DNA from: Candidatus Kosakonia sp. 282A-S69
GTDB lineage: Bacteria > Pseudomonadota > Gammaproteobacteria > Enterobacterales > Enterobacteriaceae
DNA length: 64,000 bases
Direction: 5' to 3'
Assembly (NCBI RefSeq): GCF_029433855.1
Contig: NZ_JAROAU010000003.1
Coordinates: 1,663,672-1,727,671 of the forward strand
Each line of letters opens with the position of its first letter. Within the stretch, counting starts at the first letter, position 1. The notes under the pieces were generated by a model. It was given only the letters and a program-made list of their open reading frames with translations, searched no databases and was not told where the DNA came from. A program made the position numbers and the translations under genes. This document shows positions 53,745 to 62,195 of the stretch, piece after piece.

Positions 53745-54716
53745 ATGACATTTCCGCAGCGACCCTCTGGCAATACTCTCCCTGATTATAGTTTTGCCCG
53801 TAGCCTTGGCCTTACTTCTGGTGCCGATTTCGATTTTAATTGCCTCGCTAAACAACTGGACTGTACTCGTAACTTTAATCAGGCGGGAATTATTTACTCG
53901 GATGGCAATAGCCAGTGGTTGGTGAGACCCTCCAGACGGGTCGCAACAACTAATGAAAGCTCGGTAAGCCATGTTGTAGTCACGAAAGTTAATTCGCCTT
54001 CTTCGAATGACGCGGCTCAGGCGGTGGCAAGTACCATTCAGGCGCCCAATTTAGTGAATGAAATTGGCTCAACAGCAATATCCTGTGGTGCTGCAATAGT
54101 TACTCTCGTACTTGCGGCTGGGGCTGGTGCTGCAATACCGATCAGCGCAGGATCATCCGGCGTTGTAGCGTATGTTATCGCCGCAGGTGGTATCGCAACA
54201 GGTATTCAATGCCTTAATGGTATAGGGCGACTTTCTTTAATTGCCGTTGGCCATGATGATTATATTGCATGGCTCGATTCCAGCGAGTGGTATACCGCTA
54301 CAAACACCGCACTAGACCTTATTTCTCTTGCAGGTGCTGGCGCTGGTTTAAAGAGTGCAAGCATTACTTACCGATTGCTTAAGAGCTCCTCTCAGAGCAA
54401 TATTCGAACTTTATTGAAAACAATGAGCCGAGCTGATCGAAAACGCTTAACTGAAGAAATTATCCGTATTCGCAACCCAGGTATTTCGCCTTCGGGGGTT
54501 AAGGCTGCTATGAAAGCGGGAATTTATCCGAAGCGTTACCCCTCTGAAGCTCTGCAAATTTTACTGCAACGAGAGTTGATGAATGCCATTACTAATTCAT
54601 CTGCTTTCTTTGGCAGCGCATTATCAGGCACCATAAAAAATCCACAAAATGTTATACAGTCTGGTAAATACGTTATTGGCTTAATACAATCATTCGCATC
54701 TTCAGGACTTAATTAA
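53745..54716 (+). CDS. Candidate membrane-active effector with Gly/Ala-rich hydrophobic hairpin, 323 aa
   Basis: ATG at 53745 with GGAG eight bases upstream. Residues 1-100 are polar with no signal peptide. Residues about 109-131 (STAISCGAAIVTLVLAAGAG) and 132-153 (SGVVAYVIAAGGIATGI) form a hydrophobic hairpin joined by Pro/Ser. Then come EWYTATNTALDLISLAGAGA, a basic linker, a helical RADRKRLTEEIIRIRNPGIS and KRYPSEALQILLQRELMNAI. A hairpin inside an otherwise soluble protein without a signal is typical of pore-forming toxins. From memory, similar AISCGAA/EWY/LTEEIIR patterns occur in proteins linked to type VI secretion; this was not checked. The following membrane protein fits an immunity partner. 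No secretion gene is near. Confidence 0.5.
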   Translation: MTFPQRPSGNTLPDYSFARSLGLTSGADFDFNCLAKQLDCTRNFNQAGIIYSDGNSQWLVRPSRRVATTNESSVSHVVVTKVNSPSSNDAAQAVASTIQAPNLVNEIGSTAISCGAAIVTLVLAAGAGAAIPISAGSSGVVAYVIAAGGIATGIQCLNGIGRLSLIAVGHDDYIAWLDSSEWYTATNTALDLISLAGAGAGLKSASITYRLLKSSSQSNIRTLLKTMSRADRKRLTEEIIRIRNPGISPSGVKAAMKAGIYPKRYPSEALQILLQRELMNAITNSSAFFGSALSGTIKNPQNVIQSGKYVIGLIQSFASSGLN

Positions 54717-54726
54717 GCGTTCAACG

Positions 54727-55320
54727 ATGAACTATATAAAAAAAAGCCTTGCCTTGAGCACCGTGGTAAGTAAAAAAATGACAACTAACGATCCGCAACG
54801 GCTTGAAGAGATAAAAGATCGTTTGAAAAGTAGATTCGGTAATCCGATAGGTCTGCATATGACGGGCATCCCGTTAGGCATCAGCACAGTTCTTGCAATT
54901 TTTTGCTACGCCATGCCGCAAGTTGCTGTTTCTACAATCATTATAAAATGGTTAATGATACCGGAATATAAAGTATTAGCGGGTGTATTCTTCGCAGCGA
55001 TTGCGTACACCATACTAATCGTGACAACGATGTTTGCTACCGCGCGGGGTTCGCTTATCGGTTATAAACTGTATCTTTCTTTAATAACGTTAACAGGCAT
55101 GGTAGCTGTTATCTTTTTTTGCTCATCATTTTTTTCACTACTCGTCGATAATATTTCTAACTACACGCCGCAAATAACCTCTCTGTTAGGCATTCTGTTC
55201 CTTTTGCTTAACTGCAAATGGCTCAACTCTCCCCTCTTTTATCGCTCAGTAGCCCTATGTTTGCATAATCGCGTTTGGCGTAAGCAAATGAAAATACAAG
55301 AGCAAAATCACCTCCGTTAG
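54727..55320 (+). CDS. Polytopic inner membrane protein, candidate immunity protein, 197 aa
   Basis: Starts ten bases after the preceding gene stops. About four membrane helices: PLGISTVLAIFCYAMPQVAV, YKVLAGVFFAAIAYTILIVT, LYLSLITLTGMVAVIFFCSS, ITSLLGILFLLLNCKWLN. The N-terminal 45 residues are basic and cytoplasmic (RLEEIKDRLKSRFGNPIGLH), and the C-terminus is basic. AT-rich like its partner. Multi-span immunity proteins are the rule for pore-forming colicins and membrane effectors. The start lacks a clear ribosome site; ATG at 54778 is an alternative, and coupling to the upstream gene is likely. Function is inferred from context only. Confidence 0.5.
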   Translation: MNYIKKSLALSTVVSKKMTTNDPQRLEEIKDRLKSRFGNPIGLHMTGIPLGISTVLAIFCYAMPQVAVSTIIIKWLMIPEYKVLAGVFFAAIAYTILIVTTMFATARGSLIGYKLYLSLITLTGMVAVIFFCSSFFSLLVDNISNYTPQITSLLGILFLLLNCKWLNSPLFYRSVALCLHNRVWRKQMKIQEQNHLR

Positions 55321-55341
55321 TATGCATGATAACGTTTTTTT

Positions 55342-55377
55342 AAAGGTTGCTGCGCGAGACACTCACAGCAGCCTTTT
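55342..55377. terminator. Bidirectional terminator closing the effector/immunity unit
   Basis: AAAGGTTGCTG (55342-55352) and CAGCAGCCTTT (55366-55376), 11 bp with one wobble, 13-base loop, T-runs on both outer sides. Confidence 0.8.
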
Positions 55378-55393
55378 CAACATACAAATGCCT

Positions 55394-55771
55394 TCAACAC
55401 GCCTCTGGCGTACCCTGATGAAACCGCATTTGCCAGCTTTTATCCGTTTTGATCCAGATCGATGTGCGCAGCGTTGGCTTGCCGATTGCGCCTTGTGCAT
55501 CACGCGTGAAACTGCGATATGTCAACAACGCACACTCTTCGCTCAGCATCGTGACGGAGAAATCTTCCGCATGGATTTCATCTCCCGGCGCGTCGTTGAT
55601 CAGCGCGGCAACAACCTGCGCTCTGTCATAACGTTCCCCTGAGCGACCAATCTCAAAAAAAGATTCATGCAGTAATTCGTCGACCACGCTCTGTTGGTTA
55701 CGGGTTTTCAGGCAATGCAGTTCCTGTTCACATTTGCTGAGCAGCGCGCACAGCTTCTGGTTTTCGTCCAT
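55394..55771 (-). CDS. NTF2-like (DUF4440-type) protein, 125 aa
   Basis: Layout of a cone-shaped NTF2/SnoaL fold: an N-terminal helix (DENQKLCALLSKCEQELHCL), LLHESFFEIGRSGERYDRAQVVAALI, then beta strands (IHAEDFSVTMLSEECALLTYR, TSIWIKTDKSWQMRFHQGTP). Small stand-alone proteins of this type are enzymes or ligand binders with varied functions. Ends against the terminator shared with the effector unit. Confidence 0.65.
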   Translation of the reverse strand: MDENQKLCALLSKCEQELHCLKTRNQQSVVDELLHESFFEIGRSGERYDRAQVVAALINDAPGDEIHAEDFSVTMLSEECALLTYRSFTRDAQGAIGKPTLRTSIWIKTDKSWQMRFHQGTPEAC

Positions 55772-56096
55772 ATCTACTCCGGTCTTTAATTGTTTGTCAT
55801 TGCCATACTTCTTTCGCTTCGCGATGATTTTTCTTTCATATCCTTACGCCTGATATTTTGATATAAAGTCACATTCAAAAGTAAGCACATGACTACGTTG
55901 GATTAAAGTGCTATGTGCGGTCAAAATACCCTTCAGATCCGTTGCTCGACGGCATGCTCTTCTGTGCGAGCAAGGCTATCGCGCAGTTGACCTGCGGCTG
56001 TCCGGGTCTGAATGGGCGATTTTGAAAACAGTGAGAAGATAACTCACGAACCAAATGGTCTTGATCATCGCAAAACAAAAAGGGGGTTAGTTAATT
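55772..56096. other. Divergent intergenic region
   Basis: 325 bases without a gene. It holds the promoters for the NTF2-like gene (minus) and the membrane protein at 56097 (plus), the latter with an AAAGGGGG ribosome site 12 bases ahead. No operator recognised. Confidence 0.4.
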
Positions 56097-56459
56097 ATGG
56101 ATTTTTTTCGTAAAACGCTGGGTGGTTTGAAAGCCAGCTATTACATTCGTCACTTTATTTTTGGTGCCTTGATCTCCGCGATCTTCATCTATTTCTCTCT
56201 GCACAACCCGCATGGGTACAAGACGGGAAATATGATTCTCTTTGTTATCAATGCGTTCCTGTACCCCTATTCCCGCTTTGTCTATGAGACCATCGTTGGA
56301 TTCATCATGGGTCAAAATGTCTTTTTTGTTAACGCGCTCCTGATGATGATGGTGAAAATGATGACCATGCTGGTTTGCTGGTTCTTATCTATCTTCATCG
56401 CCCCGCTGGGACTGGCTTACATCTATTACTACCACACCCGAGCGGAAAAGCAGCGTTAA
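56097..56459 (+). CDS. Inner membrane protein, 120 aa
   Basis: Three to four hydrophobic segments: YIRHFIFGALISAIFIYFSL, NMILFVINAFLYPYSRFVYE, then MMMVKMMTMLVCWFLSIFIA with IAPLGLAYIYYYH at the end. A basic start (MDFFRKTLGGLKAS) points to a cytoplasmic N-terminus. No known family recalled. It has its own ribosome site and terminator and so is a single-gene unit. Confidence 0.6.
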   Translation: MDFFRKTLGGLKASYYIRHFIFGALISAIFIYFSLHNPHGYKTGNMILFVINAFLYPYSRFVYETIVGFIMGQNVFFVNALLMMMVKMMTMLVCWFLSIFIAPLGLAYIYYYHTRAEKQR

Positions 56460-56470
56460 ACGCATACGCC

Positions 56471-56497
56471 AGCGCCGCGTTTATGCGGCGCTTTGGC
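56471..56497 (+). terminator. Hairpin after the membrane protein gene
   Basis: AGCGCCGC (56471-56478) and GCGGCGCT (56485-56492) with a six-base loop, followed by TTGGC; a weak U-tract. Confidence 0.55.
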
Positions 56498-56537
56498 ATT
56501 ATCGCGACACACCCAGCATGATCAACCATCCGCAAGA

Positions 56538-58448
56538 TTAATGGCTCAACGTCTTCAGCTTTCTCCACAAACTCATTTTACTGATACCCAGCGTAGCCGC
56601 CGCTTGCTCCTGGTTCTGCTGATACCGGTCAAGATAAAGCCGTATCACCTGGCGCTCCACATCTTTGGTTATCTCTTTCAGTGAGCCTTTTGTCAGATCG
56701 ACCTGCAACGGCGTGGTGTGGTGCGGCGCTGGCGTAGCGGAACAAGCAGAACCGGTAAGCGAAAGCATCTCCTGTAATGAGTAGTGTGGAAATCCGACCG
56801 CGAGCAGCGCCAGCCGCTCGATGATAAAACGCATCTCGCGCACGTTGCCCGGCCAGGCGTAAGCCGCGAAGAGATCAAGAAACTGCCCGAGCAGATGCTC
56901 TGACGACGCGTCACACAGAAACTTGCTCGCCAGGTAACGGAAATCACCCACGCGATCGCGCAGCGGCGGCACGGTCAACGGTAAAACATTGAGCCGGTAA
57001 AAGAGATCGCGGCGAAAACTTCCCTCCTCAGCCATCGTGGAGAGCGCGCGGTTGGTCGCGCCAATAATCCTGACATCAACGGGAATAATATCTTTACCGC
57101 CGATATGCATGATTTCATACTCCTGCAGTACACGCAGGAGCCGGCTTTGAATCGGCAGCGGCAGTTCGCCAATCTCATCCAGAAAAAGCGTGCCCTGATG
57201 TGCCAGCTCAATCAGCCCCTCCTTCCCTTCCCGCTTTGCGCCGGTAAACGAACCGCCCTCATAACCAAACAGCTCGCTCTCCAGTAAACTCTCCGGGATG
57301 GCGGCGCAGTTAATTGCCACGAAGGGGCCATTTTTGCGGTGACTGTGGTTATGAATGCTTTGGGCAAACAGCTCTTTACCGGTGCCGGATTCGCCATAAA
57401 TCATTACCGGCGAATCGGTTAGCGCATAAACTTGTGCCAGTTTTTTCACCGCCTGCATGCCGCTGTCGGTGGTCAGGATATGATCAAAGGTATAGCGGGC
57501 ATGAAAGCCCTTTTTCTGTAATTTGCCACGAATAATGCGCTCAACTTTCTGGATCTGCGGCGTATCGGTGAACGAACAGACCACCCCGATACAGGCTTTC
57601 CCCATAAACATCGGTACGCGACTGGTAATAATCGATGTGTTCTCCAGCTCCTGCAGTTCGCGGATCTCCGGTGACTTTGATAACAACACCTGATTAATGC
57701 GAGTGTTTTTAATGACGTCGTCAATTTGTTTGCCCAGCACCTGTGGAGCGGTTATTCCAATGATCTTTTCAGCCGCTTGATTGAAGATTTGAATGTCATT
57801 ATTTTCATTGGTGACGATAATCCCCTCAGTGATTGAGGACAAAATGATCTCCAGCCGCGTCATATCCAGCATTTTGCGTTTGGTCGTCTCAACGATCGCC
57901 AGCGCTTCTCGCAGGGCACTGTTGACCGACTCCACGCCGTTTTCAATCAAAACTCCCTGCATCTGATAGTGCTGTGCCGTTTCGGTCACCGGGCAACCGC
58001 CCGCCACGATTGTATAGTGCCTGGCATAACACTGTTTCAGTTGTGACGTCATATCCTCCTGAGAGACAAAGACAAACTCATCAATAACGATATTGAGTGT
58101 GGATGCCAGCAGCACAACATCGGGTAAATAGCGCTGGTAATTAAAAAAAGCGATCGGCCGCTGACAATCTCTGATCGGAATGAATGCTTTCAGTAAATCA
58201 GAAATTGACATCTGAATAGCGACAACCGGAATATCCGTCGCACAGGAAATATACTCTGCGGTTCCTCCCCGGCTTAAAATTACATCGTAATACTCTTTGT
58301 CAAGCGTACGCGCGATGTTCGCCGCTTTCTCCAGGCTGCCATGATAAACGTGACAATTAAATATTCCCGCGCACTGCGCAATTACGACATTCGCTAAATA
58401 AGTATAAGGCGTAATTAACGCCAGATTGGGTAGAGATTTATGTTTCAT
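56538..58448 (-). CDS. PrpR-type sigma-54-dependent activator, 636 aa
   Basis: Start taken at 58448 (MKHKSLPNLALITPY); an ATG 15 codons upstream is possible. Residues 1-200 form a PrpR_N sensory domain (CHVYHGSLEKAANIARTLDK, VILSRGGTAEYI), 205-310 a PAS domain (SSITEGIIVTNENNDIQIFN), then the AAA+ core with GESGTGKELFAQS, the sigma-54 contact loop GGSFTGAKREGKEG (GSFTGA for GAFTGA), TLFLDEIGELPL, and a Fis-type helix-turn-helix at the end (AAATLGISKMSLWRKLKTL). It stands divergent from the CoA-transferase operon and should activate it, sensing a pathway acid or acyl compound. Confidence 0.88.
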   Translation of the reverse strand: MKHKSLPNLALITPYTYLANVVIAQCAGIFNCHVYHGSLEKAANIARTLDKEYYDVILSRGGTAEYISCATDIPVVAIQMSISDLLKAFIPIRDCQRPIAFFNYQRYLPDVVLLASTLNIVIDEFVFVSQEDMTSQLKQCYARHYTIVAGGCPVTETAQHYQMQGVLIENGVESVNSALREALAIVETTKRKMLDMTRLEIILSSITEGIIVTNENNDIQIFNQAAEKIIGITAPQVLGKQIDDVIKNTRINQVLLSKSPEIRELQELENTSIITSRVPMFMGKACIGVVCSFTDTPQIQKVERIIRGKLQKKGFHARYTFDHILTTDSGMQAVKKLAQVYALTDSPVMIYGESGTGKELFAQSIHNHSHRKNGPFVAINCAAIPESLLESELFGYEGGSFTGAKREGKEGLIELAHQGTLFLDEIGELPLPIQSRLLRVLQEYEIMHIGGKDIIPVDVRIIGATNRALSTMAEEGSFRRDLFYRLNVLPLTVPPLRDRVGDFRYLASKFLCDASSEHLLGQFLDLFAAYAWPGNVREMRFIIERLALLAVGFPHYSLQEMLSLTGSACSATPAPHHTTPLQVDLTKGSLKEITKDVERQVIRLYLDRYQQNQEQAAATLGISKMSLWRKLKTLSH

Positions 58449-58533
58449 ATTGTGGATCTGCTTTGTTGTTATCTTATTAACTGAATAACACATTTGAAAT
58501 CGTTAACACAATTGCGATGGCTTTATTACGCTA

Positions 58534-58547
58534 CACAGATCGCTGTG
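58534..58547. promoter_or_regulatory. Candidate activator site (inverted repeat)
   Basis: CACAG-ATCG-CTGTG, a five-base dyad about 60 bases upstream of the putative sigma-54 element. Its place suits an upstream activator sequence for the divergent regulator. Confidence 0.4.
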
Positions 58548-58605
58548 AAAATTTAAATAAGATAATTATCAACAACTTACTAAAAGCACCAGTATCCATC
58601 ATTTC

Positions 58606-58621
58606 TGGCATACATCTTGAT
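58606..58621 (+). promoter_or_regulatory. Candidate sigma-54 promoter of the CoA-transferase operon
   Basis: TGGCAT-N5-TTGAT matches the -24/-12 consensus except that GA replaces the -12 GC. It lies 60 bases before the first gene, and the neighbouring regulator is of the sigma-54 class. Confidence 0.45.
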
Positions 58622-58680
58622 TACTTATTAACGGGGGAATACCCGCCCAATATTCATTCTTAACGTTAAAGGAATCAGTT

Positions 58681-59877
58681 ATGAGTCATCAGACAGGTGT
58701 ATTATCCGGGGTGCGCGTTCTCGATTTAACGCGCGTATTAGCAGGCCCCTATTGCGGTATGATGCTGGCGGATTTTGGTGCCGATGTAATTAAAGTGGAA
58801 TTACCGGGCAGAGGCGATGATTCCCGCGCTAATGCGCCGCAAATTAACGGCGAAAGCGCCTATTTTATGAACTTAAATAGAAATAAGCGTGGCATCACAC
58901 TTAATTTAAAATCAGAAGAAGGTCGCGCTATTTTTCTTGAGATGGTGCGCAATAGCGATATTGTTCTTGAGAATTATCGCCCTGGAGTAATGGAGAAACT
59001 CGGCCTCGGATACGAGGATTTGCGAAAAGTTAACCCGGCGATCATTTATGGTGCCGTCTCTGGCTTTGGTCATACCGGCCCCTATGCGAAGCGCGCGGGC
59101 TACGACATTATCGGCCAGGCGATGAGCGGCCTGATGAGCACCACCGGTTGGTCAGACACACCGCCGACCCGCACCGGCACAGCGATTGCGGATGTGGTTG
59201 GCGGCATGAGCTGCACCATCGGCGTGCTGGCGGCCTATGCGAACCGCCTGAAGACCGGCGTGGGCGATAAAGTCGATATTGCGCTGGTTGATTCGATGGT
59301 CTCTTCGCTTGAGATCATCAATATCATCTACCTGAATACGGGACGAATCCCGACGCGTATTGGCAACCGTTATGAGGCCATCTATCCCTACGACTCCTTC
59401 GAAGCGCAAGACGGCTACGTCATCATTGCCTGTGGTAACGACAAGCTCTATGGCCTGCTGAAGCAGACCCTCGCTATCCCGGCGCTGGAGGATGAAAAGT
59501 TCCGCACCAATATCGATCGCGTCACTCACCACGCGGAGCTAAAGCCGATTATCGAGGCGTGGACGCGTACGCTGCCTATTGATCGCATCGTCGAGCGCCT
59601 GCTGGAAGCCGGGATCCCCGCAGCGCCGATCAATACCATCGATCGCGTCACGCAAGATCCGCATATTGCCAAAGCGCGCGAGATGTTTATCGATATTGAC
59701 CACCCGGTCGCCGGAAAAATCACCATGACCGGAAACCAGGTCAAATTCACCAATAAGAAAGCCTCTATTCGCTTCCCTGCCCCTACCCTCGGTCAGCACA
59801 ACCATGAGGTATTAAAAGAGCTGCTGGGCTACTCCGATGAAAAGATCGCACAGCTTATGCAGACAGGCGTTTTATAA
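58681..59877 (+). CDS. Class III (CaiB/BaiF) CoA-transferase, 398 aa
   Basis: Typical family text: GVRVLDLTRVLAGPYCGMML, ADFGADVIKVELPGRGDDSR, SAYFMNLNRNKRGITLNLKS, VSGFGHTGPYAKRAGYD with catalytic Asp142 in AGYDIIGQAMSG. It moves CoA from a donor such as succinyl-CoA to a carboxylic acid. As first gene of a trio with an HMG-CoA-lyase-family enzyme and a transporter it probably activates the acid taken up. AAAGGAATC precedes the ATG. Stop is followed after ten bases by the next start. Confidence 0.88.
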   Translation: MSHQTGVLSGVRVLDLTRVLAGPYCGMMLADFGADVIKVELPGRGDDSRANAPQINGESAYFMNLNRNKRGITLNLKSEEGRAIFLEMVRNSDIVLENYRPGVMEKLGLGYEDLRKVNPAIIYGAVSGFGHTGPYAKRAGYDIIGQAMSGLMSTTGWSDTPPTRTGTAIADVVGGMSCTIGVLAAYANRLKTGVGDKVDIALVDSMVSSLEIINIIYLNTGRIPTRIGNRYEAIYPYDSFEAQDGYVIIACGNDKLYGLLKQTLAIPALEDEKFRTNIDRVTHHAELKPIIEAWTRTLPIDRIVERLLEAGIPAAPINTIDRVTQDPHIAKAREMFIDIDHPVAGKITMTGNQVKFTNKKASIRFPAPTLGQHNHEVLKELLGYSDEKIAQLMQTGVL

Positions 59878-59887
59878 GGAGATGATG

Positions 59888-60805
59888 ATGCCGACAGCTA
59901 TTCAGATTACCGAGGTGGGACCACGCGATGGCTTTCAAAATATTCCATCGTTTATCGCCACGGATTTAAAAACGCTGATTATCGATAAACTCGTTGACGC
60001 AGGCTTAACGCAGATTGAAATAACCTCGCTGGTCAGCCCGAAAGCTATTCCGCAAATGGCGGATGCGGGTGAGGTTATTGCGCATGTGCTCGCTAAACAC
60101 CCGCAGATAACGCCCTGGGTATTAGTGCCTAACAGTAAAGGCGCGCAGTTAGCGCACGAGCATCAGGTTAAGCATATCAACTATGTGATATCGGTCAGCC
60201 CGGCGCATAACCGGGCCAATATCAACCGCAACCATCAGGAGTCGCTGGAGGATCTCCACGCGATTCGCCACCGCTGGCCGGATTTGACCATCACGCTCTC
60301 GCTGGCAACTGCGTTCGGTTGCCCCTTTATTGGCGCAACGGACAGCAACACCCTGCTGGCGCTCATCCACTCTGCCCATGAACTGGGCATCCGCCGCGTC
60401 ACCCTGTGCGACACGATTGGCGTCGCCAATCCGCACCAGACCGCACGGGTGCTGCAAGCCGTGCAGCAGCACTTTCCGGAGGTGGATTTCGCGCTGCATA
60501 TGCACAACACCCACGGTATGGCGCTCGCCAATATGTTGGTGGGTTACCAGAACGGCATCAGGCGTTTTGAAACGGCGACGGGCGGGCTGGGCGGTTGCCC
60601 TTTCGCTCCCGGCGCGGCCGGAAACTGCGCCACGGAAGATGCGGTAAATATGTTTAACCGCATGGGCGTCAACACCGGAATTTCTCTTGAAGCAGTGCTA
60701 ACCGTCGCCTCAGGCATACGGGAAACCATCGAGCCGCAGCTATTAAGCGCCCTTTCCCGGGCGCGCCCTTACAGCGAATTTGATTTTTGCGGCGATAAAA
60801 AATAA
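59888..60805 (+). CDS. Hydroxymethylglutaryl-CoA-lyase family protein, 305 aa
   Basis: Start at the third of three ATGs (59888), six bases after AAGGAG. DRE-TIM metallolyase: ITEVGPRDGFQNIPSFI at the N-terminus (metal Asp and catalytic Arg in PRDGFQ), TLCDTIGVANPHQTARVLQA, HMHNTHGMALANMLVGYQNG (metal-binding HxH), and GGLGGCPFAPGAAGN with the lyase Cys. It would cleave a 3-hydroxyacyl-CoA such as HMG-CoA to acetoacetate and acetyl-CoA, or citramalyl-type esters. Paired with the CoA-transferase, it suggests growth on a branched hydroxyacid. Confidence 0.88.
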   Translation: MPTAIQITEVGPRDGFQNIPSFIATDLKTLIIDKLVDAGLTQIEITSLVSPKAIPQMADAGEVIAHVLAKHPQITPWVLVPNSKGAQLAHEHQVKHINYVISVSPAHNRANINRNHQESLEDLHAIRHRWPDLTITLSLATAFGCPFIGATDSNTLLALIHSAHELGIRRVTLCDTIGVANPHQTARVLQAVQQHFPEVDFALHMHNTHGMALANMLVGYQNGIRRFETATGGLGGCPFAPGAAGNCATEDAVNMFNRMGVNTGISLEAVLTVASGIRETIEPQLLSALSRARPYSEFDFCGDKK

Positions 60806-60827
60806 TAAACCCTACGGAATTACCTTT

Positions 60828-62159
60828 ATGGATAATAAAACAGTCAGACCTAAAATGACGCACTACAGATGGTGGGTGATGAGCTTTATTTTTGTCATCT
60901 ACACCGTGGCCAATGCGGATCGCGCCAATATTGGCTTCGCCATCCCTTTTATTCAGGAGGAATTTAATCTCTCCAACACCATGGCAGGTGTGCTTATCAG
61001 TCTTTTCTTTGCCGGTTATGCCTTTTTTCAGATACCCGCCGGATATTTAATTAAACGATATGGCATGCGTAATATTTTCGCTCTCGGTATGCTGCTCACC
61101 TCAATATTTACCGGCTTTATGGGCGTGGTGAATAATGTCTGGCTACTGAAGCTGCTGCGCTGCATGGTGGGCATCAGCGAAGCGCCGGTGGTGATTGGCT
61201 CAACGGCGACCATTAATCAGTGGTTCCCGGCGAAAGAGAAAGGCACGGCAACGGGGCTGTTTCTCGCGGGCTCCAAGTTCGGCCCGCTGATTGTGCCCGC
61301 CCTCTGCGCCTGGATAATTATGAACTGGGGCTGGCGCTATATCTTTGTCTTCTTCGCCATTCCCGGCATCCTGCTCTCGCTGTTCTGGTACCTCATGGTG
61401 CGCAACAAACCGGAAGAGAGCCGCTTCGTCAATGATCAGGAGATTGCCTATATTCGTGAAGAGTCGCCGACTACCCCCCAGACGCTGGAACAGAACACGC
61501 TGAAATATAGCTGGCTGGATAGCCTGATTCGCACAAAGCAGGTTGACGAACTTACCACCTCAAAACAGGTCTTCCGCTGCTGGGATATTTACGGCGTTGC
61601 GCTGGGCTACTTTTCGATGGTCGGCATCGTCAGCGTGCTGATGTCCTGGCTGCCCAAATATCTGATTACCGAACGCGGTTTCGACTTAACCAGCTCTGCC
61701 TTTCTGGCAGCGGCTCCCTTCCTGGGCACGGTATTAGGCAATTTTCTTGGCGGCGTGCTGTCGGATCGGGTGTTAAATAAACGCCGCAAACCGCTGATGC
61801 TGCTGAGCGCCGGTGCCACCATCTTCACCATGTACTCGCTGGTCTATGCGCCGGAGAGCAAAATAGTCCTTTCGCTGATGCTCTTTATGCTGGGATTGAT
61901 GCTGTCGCTGGGCTACTCGGCCTACTCCGTTTATGCCATGGGCCGCGCCAGTAAAGAGATCTACCCGGTGGCCTACAGCGTGATCAACATGGGCGGGCAG
62001 CTCGGCGGGATGTGTATGCCGCTGCTGGTTGGCGTGATCCTCGACACCTGGAACTGGGACGCGGTATTTATGGCGATGACCGGCTTCTGCGTACTCTGTT
62101 TTATTATGGTCTCGACGGTGATTGAGCCGCTGTCGAAGAGTGTAAAAATCATCAGATAA
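60828..62159 (+). CDS. MFS anion:cation symporter (ACS family), 443 aa
   Basis: Start at 60828 (MDNKTVRPKMTHYRWWVMSF). Twelve helices in two halves with a central loop rich in Thr/Gln. The ACS-type text IYTVANADRANIGFAIPFIQ, GYAFFQIPAGYLIKRYGMRN, GISEAPVVIGSTATINQWFP, KGTATGLFLAGSKFGPLIVP resembles hexuronate/galactonate/phthalate transporters. It likely imports the organic acid handled by the two preceding enzymes. A terminator follows eight bases after the stop. Confidence 0.88.
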   Translation: MDNKTVRPKMTHYRWWVMSFIFVIYTVANADRANIGFAIPFIQEEFNLSNTMAGVLISLFFAGYAFFQIPAGYLIKRYGMRNIFALGMLLTSIFTGFMGVVNNVWLLKLLRCMVGISEAPVVIGSTATINQWFPAKEKGTATGLFLAGSKFGPLIVPALCAWIIMNWGWRYIFVFFAIPGILLSLFWYLMVRNKPEESRFVNDQEIAYIREESPTTPQTLEQNTLKYSWLDSLIRTKQVDELTTSKQVFRCWDIYGVALGYFSMVGIVSVLMSWLPKYLITERGFDLTSSAFLAAAPFLGTVLGNFLGGVLSDRVLNKRRKPLMLLSAGATIFTMYSLVYAPESKIVLSLMLFMLGLMLSLGYSAYSVYAMGRASKEIYPVAYSVINMGGQLGGMCMPLLVGVILDTWNWDAVFMAMTGFCVLCFIMVSTVIEPLSKSVKIIR

Positions 62160-62167
62160 GCGTTATC

Positions 62168-62191
62168 AAGGGGCGTAAACGCCCCTTTTCT
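62168..62191. terminator. Terminator after the transporter gene
   Basis: AAGGGGCG (62168-62175) and CGCCCCTT (62180-62187) with a TAAA loop and TT; closes the operon against the convergent methyltransferase. Confidence 0.85.
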
Positions 62192-62195
62192 GCCC

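Noticed and set aside
55322-55642. 106-codon plus-strand frame
   Set aside because: Begins just before a terminator and lies antisense to the NTF2-like gene, which has the better protein signature.
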